From Actinomadura sp. HBU206391 (GTDB lineage Bacteria > Actinomycetota > Actinomycetes > Streptosporangiales > Streptosporangiaceae), in the NCBI RefSeq assembly GCF_014323665.1, contig NZ_JABVEB010000031.1:1-52659 (forward strand): a stretch of DNA of 52,659 nucleotides, given 5' to 3'. The notes under the pieces were generated by a model that worked only from the letters and a program-made list of their open reading frames with translations, was not told the DNA's origin and did no database searches. The position numbers and the translations under genes are program-made. This document shows, piece by piece, positions 1-7,201 of the stretch (positions within the stretch are counted from its first letter, which is position 1; every line of letters begins with the position of its first letter).

Positions 1-2
1 GA

Positions 3-104
3 CCGCCCGGATCCAAGAACCAACGGCCCGCACCCCACCATGACGCCGGCAAAACGATCAAACGCGAGAAAACCCTCACCACCCACCTCGAACAGGCAGT
101 TTAA
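3..104 (+). CDS. C-terminal tail of an unidentified protein, cut by the window edge
   Basis: An open frame runs in from the left edge and stops at TAA 102-104. Its last residues (KTIKREKTLTTHLEQAV) look like a basic helical protein tail. Only about 33 codons are visible and I do not recognise the family. It could equally be a chance open frame. Confidence 0.25.
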   Translation, partial: PPGSKNQRPAPHHDAGKTIKREKTLTTHLEQAV

Positions 105-230
105 AGATCAAGCTAAGTTGGGCGTCGCAGTGGAATGACCCGTGGCGGGAAAATCCCTGGAATCCGCCCAGCCTCGGATGGCCCCGGCCGCTTGACTGTT
201 GCTTTTGGATCGTCCGGATCTCGGCCCGGC

Positions 231-244
231 ATTATGGTCATAAT
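231..244 (+). promoter_or_regulatory. Palindromic -10 region of a leaderless gene
   Basis: ATTATG-GT-CATAAT is a perfect 6+6 inverted repeat. Its right arm, CATAAT (239-244), lies five bases before the ATG at 250. That spacing suits a -10 box that starts transcription at or next to the start codon. No ribosome binding site is visible. A protein bound to the palindrome would block this promoter; that is inference. Confidence 0.5.
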
Positions 245-249
245 CGACC

Positions 250-1467
250 ATGAGCCGAAGAATGCTGGCCACTGCCGGAGCGCTCGCTCTGCTTCTGGCC
301 ATCGGAATCGCAGTCTTCCTTCGCGAGGAGGCTGCCCAGCCGGCGGCCGCGGACGTCATGCCGGGCCCGCTCGCGGTGCCGCGGGGCGGTACCGATGCGG
401 TTCCGACTGGGCCGCTGATCGACGATAAGGATCTTCCGCGCGAGTGTGGCGTCTCCAGGGCCACAGTGCGCGCGTTGTCCCCCCAAGCCGACGCGGAAGG
501 TCAGCAGAAGGAACCTGCTTCCTCGGCTCACATGGAGTGCGAGTGGTACTCCCGCGACAGCCTCCTTTCGCGCGTACTCCAGGTCCGCATCTTCGCCTAC
601 CGGCCGCCGGTCGGCTCGGCGATGAGCCAGGCCATGGAGCACATCGCGGGGCGTCCGCTCGGCGACTCCGTCCCCACACCCAAGCCCGTCTCCGGGCTCG
701 GCGAGGAAGCGAACCTGGTCTATCCCAATGACAAGGGCGCTGTCTATGAGGGGGCTCTGGTCCGCTTCCGGGTCTCCAACGCGGTGGTCGAAGCCCGCTT
801 CGGCGGTTCAGATGATGGTGGCCCCAACGGGGACGCACCGCCGATCTCCCAGCAGGTGGCGGTCAAGGGTGCCTTCCGTGCCGCCGCGGAGACCGCGAAG
901 GCCATGAAGACACAGGCGCGGCCGCGACTGGCACCTGCCGTCAAGACGGCCGCTCCACCCGCGGTCCGCCCGCCGTGCGCGCTGGTGTCCAAGCAGACCC
1001 TGGCCAAGGTCACCAAGGGCGCCGGCGGCGAAAAAATCACCCTGCCCGAACCCCTGACCCTCACGCCTGGGACCCACGAGTCCGATCCGCCACCGCCGCG
1101 CCAGACCTGCCAGTGGAGAGCCAGCACCCCACCCGATGACACCGGCGCGACGTACCGCCGCCAACTCCAGGTCACGACCTTCGCTTTCCCGAGCGTCGCG
1201 GCCGCTCAACGCAACTTCCTCATCAACCACTACGTTCTGCGCGACCAGTCGGGCGCAGACTTCCGCGTCCTGGCGAGCCTGGGCGACCAAGCGGTCGCAG
1301 GATTCGACAAGGACAACAAATTCGCTCTGGCGAGCTTCCAGCGCGGCCACGTCGTGGTCGCCGTTACCTACGCAGGAAATGACAAGCGCGTCCCGATCCC
1401 CAAAAACCAGGCGACCAACGCCGCCTACACCGCCGCCCTGGACGTGGCGGCCACACTCACGCCCTAG
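250..1467 (+). CDS. Membrane-anchored or exported protein with two similar Cys-containing halves, unknown function
   Basis: The 405-residue protein has a basic start and one hydrophobic segment (about residues 7-24), so it is an exported or anchored single-span protein. Two related extracytoplasmic halves follow, about 60-215 and 235-405. Each opens with a Cys-containing helix (RECGVSRATV; PPCALVSKQTL), then a Cys-Trp or Cys-Glu-Trp strand (MECEWYS; TCQWRAS) and a long conserved helix. This resembles duplicated DUF3558-type lipoprotein domains, but no lipobox is seen. A Pro/Ala linker joins the halves. The start follows a -10-like CATAAT by five bases and lacks a ribosome binding site, suggesting leaderless translation. 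The function is unknown. Confidence 0.75.
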   Translation: MSRRMLATAGALALLLAIGIAVFLREEAAQPAAADVMPGPLAVPRGGTDAVPTGPLIDDKDLPRECGVSRATVRALSPQADAEGQQKEPASSAHMECEWYSRDSLLSRVLQVRIFAYRPPVGSAMSQAMEHIAGRPLGDSVPTPKPVSGLGEEANLVYPNDKGAVYEGALVRFRVSNAVVEARFGGSDDGGPNGDAPPISQQVAVKGAFRAAAETAKAMKTQARPRLAPAVKTAAPPAVRPPCALVSKQTLAKVTKGAGGEKITLPEPLTLTPGTHESDPPPPRQTCQWRASTPPDDTGATYRRQLQVTTFAFPSVAAAQRNFLINHYVLRDQSGADFRVLASLGDQAVAGFDKDNKFALASFQRGHVVVAVTYAGNDKRVPIPKNQATNAAYTAALDVAATLTP

Positions 1468-1502
1468 CCCGACCGCAGGCCGCCAACGAGCCCTGAACGC
1501 CG

Positions 1503-1596
1503 CGGTTGGGGGCCGAGGCGGCTAGGCGCGGTTCGCGGGTGCGGAGGCAGGCCTGCGCAAGCCCGTCCGTGCGAGTTCGACTCTCGCCTGCGTCTC
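1503..1596 (+). other. tRNA-like remnant with a perfect T-arm
   Basis: Positions 1571-1587 form a canonical T-arm: stem GCGAG, loop TTCGACT, stem CTCGC. A D-arm-like GCC...GGC (1512-1527) and a long variable-arm-like stretch lie upstream, as in Ser/Leu/Sec tRNAs. The seven bases after the T-stem (CTGCGTC) have no matching 5' acceptor strand at the expected distance, so no complete cloverleaf could be drawn. It is either a degenerate tRNA gene or an attachment-site-like fragment left by an integrating element. No integrase is nearby. Confidence 0.3.
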
Positions 1597-1885
1597 CGCT
1601 GAAAGGTGTTCCGCTGCGGAGTTCGTACGCCTTGACACTTCTTTCGGAATGTGGGCGTAATGGCTGCCGCGTCGCGTGTCGCTGCCGGGAGGACGGACGG
1701 AGGCATGGAGGCGCCGAATCAAAGGGGATGACACCGTGGCCACTCACACTGCCGGTCGTGCCTGAGCACACCGCGCCCGCGCGTCGTCCCATGCCTCTTG
1801 CGGTGTCGTAGAACCCGCTTGCGTCGGCATGCCCGTGCGGGTTTCCCATGTCATCGACACCCGCCGCAAGGAGCCAGAACTCAGC

Positions 1886-2716
1886 ATGCCCATGGACTTC
1901 AACCAGCAGATCATCGACGAATACCGCGCCAACAAGGGCCAGGTCGGCGGCCCCTTCGAAGGAGCCCGGCTGCTCCTGCTGACCACCGTGGGCGCCAGGA
2001 CCGGCGCCGAACACACCACGCCGCTCGGCTGCCTGCCCGACGGCGACCGCATGCTCATCATCGCCTCGGCCGGCGGCGCGCCCCGGCCTCCGGCCTGGTA
2101 TCACAACCTGCTCGCCAACCCGCAAGTCACCGTGGAGGACGGCGTCTGGACGTACCAGGCCAAGGCGGTCGTGCTCGAGGGCGAGGAACGCGAGCGCGTG
2201 TTCGCCCGCGCCGTCGAGGCGGACCCGGGTTGGGGCACGTACCAGGAACAATCGGGCCGCGTCCTGCCGGTGGTGGCGCTGATGCCGATCGAATTCCGGC
2301 CGCCCGCCGGCACTTTCGGCGACGCGCTGATCACCATGCACGACGGCTTCCGCCGCGAGCTGGCCCTCATCCGCGCGGAGGTGGCCCGGTCGGGACCCCG
2401 CGTGGTCGCGCAGCTGCGGGTCAACTGCCTGACCATGTGCCAGGGCCTGCACGGTCACCACTCGAAGGAGGACGCGTTCATGTTCCCGGACCTGGAGAGC
2501 CGCCATCCGGAACTGGCCGCGGTGATGGCACGGCTGCGGGCCGAGCACGAAGTGATCGCGCGGCTGCTTGACGAGCTCAAGACGCTGCTGGCGGTCGACG
2601 ATGTCGCCCCTGAGACCCTGCTGAGCGAGGTGAACCGACTCACCCAGGAGCTGGAGGCCCACCTGGACTATGAGGAGGAGCAGCTCGTACCGCTGCTGAA
2701 TGATCTTCCGGGGTAG
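1886..2716 (+). CDS. Deazaflavin-dependent nitroreductase-fold protein fused to a hemerythrin domain
   Basis: The predicted protein has 276 residues. Residues 1 to about 135 match the DDN/nitroreductase (F420-type split-barrel) family, with the typical LLLTTVGARTG, HTTPLG and WYHNLLANP motifs. Residues about 145-272 form a hemerythrin HHE four-helix bundle with the expected iron ligands: His in MHDGF, HH..E in GHHSKED, His in EHEVI and HxxxE in HLDYE. The family predicts reduction of quinones or nitro compounds with F420H2, and the HHE domain a di-iron or O2/NO-reactive centre. The start at 1886 is chosen because AAGGAG (1868-1873) precedes it; an in-frame ATG at 1829 would add 19 residues. 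The substrate is unknown. Confidence 0.85.
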   Translation: MPMDFNQQIIDEYRANKGQVGGPFEGARLLLLTTVGARTGAEHTTPLGCLPDGDRMLIIASAGGAPRPPAWYHNLLANPQVTVEDGVWTYQAKAVVLEGEERERVFARAVEADPGWGTYQEQSGRVLPVVALMPIEFRPPAGTFGDALITMHDGFRRELALIRAEVARSGPRVVAQLRVNCLTMCQGLHGHHSKEDAFMFPDLESRHPELAAVMARLRAEHEVIARLLDELKTLLAVDDVAPETLLSEVNRLTQELEAHLDYEEEQLVPLLNDLPG

Positions 2717-2806
2717 AAGACCTGTGCGGCGGAAGTTGACCAATCTGTGTCAGATTCGGGCTCGATCTCTGGCTTGGGGTGTTTTAGGACTGTTAGCTTC
2801 CCGGCC

Positions 2807-3820
2807 ATGACCGTCACGGATGACTTCATCAATGCGCTGCCCAAGGTCGAACTTCACGTTCATCTGGTAGGTTCCGCGTCCGTTCCCACCGTGCTGGAGC
2901 TCGCCCAGCGGCACACCGGCCACCACGTACCGACCAACGAGGCGGCCCTGCGGGATTTCTGCGAGTTCCGCGACTTCCCGCACTTCGCCGATGTCTACTT
3001 CGCGGTCAACGGCCTCGTACGGGAGCCGGAGGACGTCGCGACGCTGGTCACCGGCGTCGCCCGCGATCTGGCCGCGCAGAACGTCCGGTACGTCGAGCTG
3101 ACGGTGACTCCGTTCTCACACGTGTCGGTCGGCATGACGATGCCGGCCGTGACGGAGGCGCTCGACCGGGCCGCCCGGGAGGTCGCCGACCGGATCGAGG
3201 TCGCGTACGTCTTCGACATCCCGGGCGAGTTCGGGGCCGCGGCCGCCCGCGCCACCGCCGACCATGCGCTGAACCACCCGCCCGAGAAGCTCGTCGGCTT
3301 CGGCATCGGCGGCATCGAACAGGACCGCCTCGGGCACGAGGAGGCGATCCGGGACGCGTTCCGCGCCGCGGTCGCGGCGGGCCTGCACAGCGTGCCGCAC
3401 GCCGGGGAGATGACCGGCCCGGAGACGATCTGGGAGGCGATCCGGAATCTGAAGGCGGAGCGGATCGGGCACGGGATCAGCTGCCTGGACGACCCGGAGC
3501 TCGTCGCGTACCTACGGGAGACGCAGCTTCCGCTCGAGGTGTGCCCGACCTCCAACGTGTGCACCAAGCAGGTGGCGGACATCGCGGCGCACCCGCTCCC
3601 CCGCATGCTCGCCGAGGGCCTTTACGTGACGCTGAACAGCGACGACCCGCCGATGTTCGACACGACGCTGACGAACGAGTATCGCGTGGCGGCGCGCGAC
3701 CTGGGTCTTGGCCGGAAGGACCTCGCCAACCTGGCTCGTAACGGCGTCCGCGCCTCGTTCCTGGACGCGGACCGCAAGCAGGCCATCCTCGCCGAGATCG
3801 ACGCCATCGAGCCCACCTGA
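2807..3820 (+). CDS. Adenosine deaminase family protein, adenosine or aminodeoxyfutalosine deaminase
   Basis: This 337-residue amidohydrolase has the family's zinc and catalytic motifs in order: HVHL near residue 18, HAGE, the IGHG motif and SDDP near the C terminus. Such enzymes hydrolyse the 6-amino group of purine nucleosides. The LVGSAS segment after the first motif and the EVCPTSNV/LNSDDPPMF block recall the actinobacterial branch that includes 6-aminodeoxyfutalosine deaminases of futalosine-type menaquinone synthesis. That assignment is from memory of the family and is unproven. The ATG at 2807 is preferred over upstream starts because the conserved region begins right after it. No other mqn genes are visible in the window. 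Confidence 0.85.
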   Translation: MTVTDDFINALPKVELHVHLVGSASVPTVLELAQRHTGHHVPTNEAALRDFCEFRDFPHFADVYFAVNGLVREPEDVATLVTGVARDLAAQNVRYVELTVTPFSHVSVGMTMPAVTEALDRAAREVADRIEVAYVFDIPGEFGAAAARATADHALNHPPEKLVGFGIGGIEQDRLGHEEAIRDAFRAAVAAGLHSVPHAGEMTGPETIWEAIRNLKAERIGHGISCLDDPELVAYLRETQLPLEVCPTSNVCTKQVADIAAHPLPRMLAEGLYVTLNSDDPPMFDTTLTNEYRVAARDLGLGRKDLANLARNGVRASFLDADRKQAILAEIDAIEPT

Positions 3821-3913
3821 CTCGCCGGCTCCCTAGCCCGTGTTTCCCGGCTCATGGCACGGGATCGCGGAGCCGGATCCTGATGGCCGGCGCCTGGCTT
3901 GGATCGGGGAGAC

Positions 3914-3930
3914 TTACCGTGTACGGGTAG
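3914..3930 (+). promoter_or_regulatory. Inverted repeat upstream of the TetR gene, probable autoregulatory operator
   Basis: TACC-GTGTACG-GGTA is an inverted repeat 22 bases before the tetR-type start codon. Its left part (TTACCGTGTACGG) matches 9 of 13 positions of the repeat found three times before the oxidoreductase at 4857. The same regulator may therefore bind both places. Confidence 0.45.
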
Positions 3931-3951
3931 AGTGCGCCGGGAGGAAGATCC

Positions 3952-4668
3952 ATGACCCTACGGGCCGACGCCGACGACCTGACCGAGCAGCCCCGTATTC
4001 CGCTGAGCCGGAGGCGGGTGCTACGCGCCGCCGTGGAGCTCGCCGACCGCGACGGCCTCGACTCGCTCACCATGCGCCGGCTCGCGCAGGAGGTCGGGGT
4101 CGAGGCGATGTCGCTGTACCACCACGTCGCCAACAAAGAGGCCGTCTTCGACGGCGTCGTCGAGGTGATCCTCGGGGAGATCATGGCGGCGGCGGACAAG
4201 GTCGAGGCTCCGCGCCCGGAAGAGGACTGGCAGGCGGCACTGCGCGCGCGGATCCTCGCCGCCCGAGAGGTCTTGCTGCGTCACCGCTGGGCCCCGCAGG
4301 TACTGGAAACCCGCACCAACACGAGCCCGTTCGTCATCGCTTACTACGACGACGTCATCGCCATCCTGCGGGCGGGCGGGTTCTCGTTCGATCTGGCCCA
4401 CCGTGCGCTGCACGTCCTGGGCAGCCGCGCCGTCGGCTTCACTCAGGAATTGTTCCAGCCGGGCGGCGCCCAGACCGCGAATGCCGAGGCCGCCGCCATG
4501 ATGGAGCAGATGGCCGACCGGTTCCCGAACATCGCCCGAATGCTGGCGGACGCCGTCCACGACGATCCGGATGGCACTCTGGGCTTCTGCGACGACCAGT
4601 TCGAGTTCGAGTTCGCGCTCGACCTGATCCTCGAAGGGCTGGAACGGCGCCGCGCCGCCGGTTCGTGA
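3952..4668 (+). CDS. TetR family transcriptional regulator
   Basis: This 238-residue protein starts with a TetR helix-turn-helix (about residues 25-70: RRVLRAAVEL...LTMRRLAQEVGVEAMSLYHHVANKEAVFDG). The C-terminal ligand-binding part has TetR_C-type features, and residues 95-225 are largely helical. The ATG follows GGGAGGAAG at a good distance. It lies head-to-tail before an MDR oxidoreductase whose promoter carries three operator-like repeats related to one upstream of this gene. The likely role is a ligand-relieved repressor of that oxidoreductase and of itself; the ligand is unknown. Confidence 0.9.
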   Translation: MTLRADADDLTEQPRIPLSRRRVLRAAVELADRDGLDSLTMRRLAQEVGVEAMSLYHHVANKEAVFDGVVEVILGEIMAAADKVEAPRPEEDWQAALRARILAAREVLLRHRWAPQVLETRTNTSPFVIAYYDDVIAILRAGGFSFDLAHRALHVLGSRAVGFTQELFQPGGAQTANAEAAAMMEQMADRFPNIARMLADAVHDDPDGTLGFCDDQFEFEFALDLILEGLERRRAAGS

Positions 4669-4746
4669 CCCATTCCGAAGGCGACTGAGCGCGCCGGACG
4701 CGCCGTCACCCTTTGTCAGCGACCGAGTCTCTTTCTGCGATGGTTC

Positions 4747-4808
4747 TTGACTCCCTTACGCCGTACGATTACCTTACGTCGTATGACAGCCTTACGCCGT
4801 ACGACGGC
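4747..4808 (+). promoter_or_regulatory. Promoter overlapped by three tandem 18-bp operator-like repeats
   Basis: TTGACT (4747-4752) and TACCTT (4770-4775) are spaced by 17 bases and read toward the oxidoreductase. Three tandem 18-base units, each starting CTTACGYCGTAYGA, lie at 4755-4772, 4773-4790 and 4791-4808. Each holds the near-palindrome TACG-Y-CGTA. The first unit overlaps the spacer and the others cover the start region, as expected for repression by the adjacent TetR protein. Confidence 0.6.
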
Positions 4809-4856
4809 GCCGGGACCCTCTGTCACCCAGGTGAACACCACCGAAAGGAAGACGCC

Positions 4857-5837
4857 ATGAAGGCCTGGAACTGGGACCGCTACGGCTCGCCCGACGTGCT
4901 GGCCCTCAGGGACGTCGACGAACCCGACATCGCCCGAGACGAAGTGCTGGTGCGGGTGCGGGCGGCCTCCGTCAACCCCTACGACTGGCGCCACCTGCGG
5001 GCCCACCCGAAGCTGGTACGGCTGAGCATCGGCCTGCGGCGGCCGAAACCGGGTCTGGTCCTCGGCGCCGACCTCGCCGGCGTCGTCGAACGGGTGGGCG
5101 ACGACGTGACCGGGCTGCGTCCCGGCGACGAAGTCTTCGGGGAGGTCAAGCTGGGCTCATTCGCCGAGGCCGTCGCCGTCCCGCAGGAGAGGCTGGCCGT
5201 CAAGCCCAGCCGCCTCACCTTCGAACAGGCGGCGTCGGTGTCGATGGCCGCGCACACCGCACTGCAAGGGTTGCGGGACGTCGGGAGGATCTCCGCCGGG
5301 CAGCGGGTCCTCGTCAACGGAGCCTCCGGCGGCATCGGCACGTTCGCCGTCCAGCTCGCCAAGACGTTCGGAGCCGAGGTCACCGGTGTGTGCAGCACCC
5401 GCAACGTCGAGCTGGTTCGCTCGCTGGGCGCGGACGACGTCGTGGACTACACCCGCGAGGACTTCACCGAACGGGAGCGGCGATACGACCTGCTCATGGA
5501 CATCGTGGGCGACCGGTCGCTGGCGGAGTTGCGGCGCCCCCTGACCTCCCGTGGGACGCTCGTGATCGTGGGCGGCATCGCCTCGCCCCGCGGCGGCCTG
5601 CTCGGCCCGGCGGGGCAGATGATCCGCGGGGCCCTGACCTCCCCCTTCGTCAGCCAGCGCATCGCCAGTGTCAGCTGGAAGCCCAACTCCACGGACCTGC
5701 GGTTCCTGGCCGAGCTCATGGACAAGGAAGAGCTCACCCCCGTCATCGACCGGACCTACCCGTTCGCCGAGCTCCCCGAGGCGCTCCGCCACATCGAGCG
5801 CGGCCACGCCCGCGGCAAAGTCGCCATCACCGTCTGA
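4857..5837 (+). CDS. NAD(P)-dependent quinone-oxidoreductase-like MDR alcohol dehydrogenase
   Basis: This 326-residue medium-chain dehydrogenase/reductase belongs to the quinone oxidoreductase type. It has a GroES-like N-terminal domain (residues 1-120, with GADLAGVVERVG and the PGDEVFG motif) and a Rossmann domain with the nucleotide motif GASGGIGTFAVQLAK. The structural zinc Cys cluster of classical alcohol dehydrogenases is absent. The likely reaction is NADPH-dependent reduction of quinones or enones. GAAAGGAAG precedes the chosen ATG, and the open frame upstream runs through the operator repeats, so it is not coding. It is probably repressed by the TetR protein at 3952. Confidence 0.88.
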   Translation: MKAWNWDRYGSPDVLALRDVDEPDIARDEVLVRVRAASVNPYDWRHLRAHPKLVRLSIGLRRPKPGLVLGADLAGVVERVGDDVTGLRPGDEVFGEVKLGSFAEAVAVPQERLAVKPSRLTFEQAASVSMAAHTALQGLRDVGRISAGQRVLVNGASGGIGTFAVQLAKTFGAEVTGVCSTRNVELVRSLGADDVVDYTREDFTERERRYDLLMDIVGDRSLAELRRPLTSRGTLVIVGGIASPRGGLLGPAGQMIRGALTSPFVSQRIASVSWKPNSTDLRFLAELMDKEELTPVIDRTYPFAELPEALRHIERGHARGKVAITV

Positions 5838-5920
5838 TCACCTGCCGAGCCATGTCAGCCCTTGAGGTTCCTGCCGTACTTCTCGAACAGCTCGCGGACT
5901 CCGTCGACAGGCAGGGCCGG

Positions 5921-6904
5921 TCATCCGTCGAAGCGGCGTACCGGAACCGGGGTCAGGTTCTGGACGGCGGCGGCGATCTCATCGGCGCTGTGATCCAGAA
6001 TCTGATCGGCCATCGCGAGGGGAGAACCGTAGTAGCGGTGATCCAGCCGGGCCCCCTTCGCCTTCACGCCCCCGATCCGCTCAAGCACCCCCTCCGGGTC
6101 GGCCAGGACGAAGGCGACCACCCGGTGGCGGGTCTTCGCGCGCACCGATGCGCGTTGTGGGAGTACGCGTACCTCGACGACCTCCCGCCAGTCCACATGC
6201 ACGTCGAAGAAGGGGCTGGAGATCCCCTCCCGATCCAGCACCGCGGCCCTGCGGCCCGGCCGTATCCCCATGACCGCGAGGATCACGAAGTAGGCCGAGA
6301 CGAGCGTCAGCAGGATCGCGGCGACGATCGCCGGGACGTAGAGGATCGGCCTTTTTCCGACCAGCGACACCGCGACCGCGGCGACCCATGGCACCGCCAC
6401 TCCGGCGTACCAACGGACCAGGGTCTTGCCGTCATAGCCGACGATGAGGCTCTCGCCGACTCCCGCCTGTACGGGGTCCGCCCGGCCGATGGTCGATGTG
6501 ACGGTCTCGCCGGCGAGCAGGCTCGGAGCGTTGGCGTTCTCCATCCGAATGAGCGCGAGCCGCAACCTCGTGACCCTGACCACGTCCCAGAGGAAGGCGA
6601 CCGCACAACTCGCGAACACGAGCGCGGACAGCTGCGGCCAGCGCCGAACGGAGCCCGACACCACCAGCAACGTGGCGACGCCGCACGTAACGGGGGCGAA
6701 CCACACCGACCGCAGTGAACGCAGCCACCATCGCCCGCCCAGATTCGTCCGTGCGTATCCGACCGCGACCGCGGCCACGCTCGGGTCGGGGTGAGCGGCC
6801 GCGCTTCGCAGCAGGTCCCGCCGGGTCCGGCGGTCGAGTCGCTTCCACGCGTCCACCGCGACAGCCCCGCTGGGGATGGGGGGTGACCACGATCCAGTCT
6901 CCAC
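5921..6904 (-). CDS. Multi-pass membrane protein with a C-terminal PH-like region, unknown
   Basis: This protein of about 327 residues begins with a charged segment (AWKRLDRRTRRDLLRSAAAHPDPSVAA type). Two hydrophobic pairs follow, giving four predicted membrane spans: VTCGVATLLVVSG, LSALVFASCAVAFL, VAVPWVAAVAVSL and IVAAILLTLVSAYFVI. The C-terminal 110 residues (RRAAVLDREGI...VDWREVVEVRVLPQ) read like the PH-type domain of many actinobacterial membrane proteins. The GTG at 6904 is chosen because GAAGGAG stands ten bases upstream. An ATG three bases after that site is in another frame. I cannot assign a function. Confidence 0.7.
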   Translation of the reverse strand: METGSWSPPIPSGAVAVDAWKRLDRRTRRDLLRSAAAHPDPSVAAVAVGYARTNLGGRWWLRSLRSVWFAPVTCGVATLLVVSGSVRRWPQLSALVFASCAVAFLWDVVRVTRLRLALIRMENANAPSLLAGETVTSTIGRADPVQAGVGESLIVGYDGKTLVRWYAGVAVPWVAAVAVSLVGKRPILYVPAIVAAILLTLVSAYFVILAVMGIRPGRRAAVLDREGISSPFFDVHVDWREVVEVRVLPQRASVRAKTRHRVVAFVLADPEGVLERIGGVKAKGARLDHRYYGSPLAMADQILDHSADEIAAAVQNLTPVPVRRFDG

Positions 6905-7201
6905 AGGTACATGTCTCCTTCGATGGCCGAGATCGAACCGGCCACATGCCGCGGAACACCGATCCCTGCGACTGGAGATCATAAAAGGGAGGAGTACCCG
7001 GCCGGGACCTGCACAAGGTCACCGTCATCCGGGCCGGTCTGCCCAAGGACTTGGACCATCGGCGACAAGCTACGCAGACTTCACACCAGAGCACATGTCC
7101 GGACAAATACGGTAATCTCGCCCTTCTCCGGCCCGGAGGCCGGCAAGTGAGGTCTGCCAGATGGTTGGTCCGTCACAGCCGGAAGGAATGTCTCAGCCGA
7201 G

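Noticed and set aside
1457..2743. Long open frame of 428 codons on the minus strand
   Set aside because: It lies antisense to the nitroreductase-hemerythrin gene, has the Arg/Gly/Ala composition of a shadow frame in high-GC DNA, and reads through the tRNA-like sequence.
5390..6718. 442-codon plus-strand open frame after the MDR gene
   Set aside because: It begins inside the MDR gene in another frame and then runs antisense to a membrane protein gene with a good ribosome binding site.
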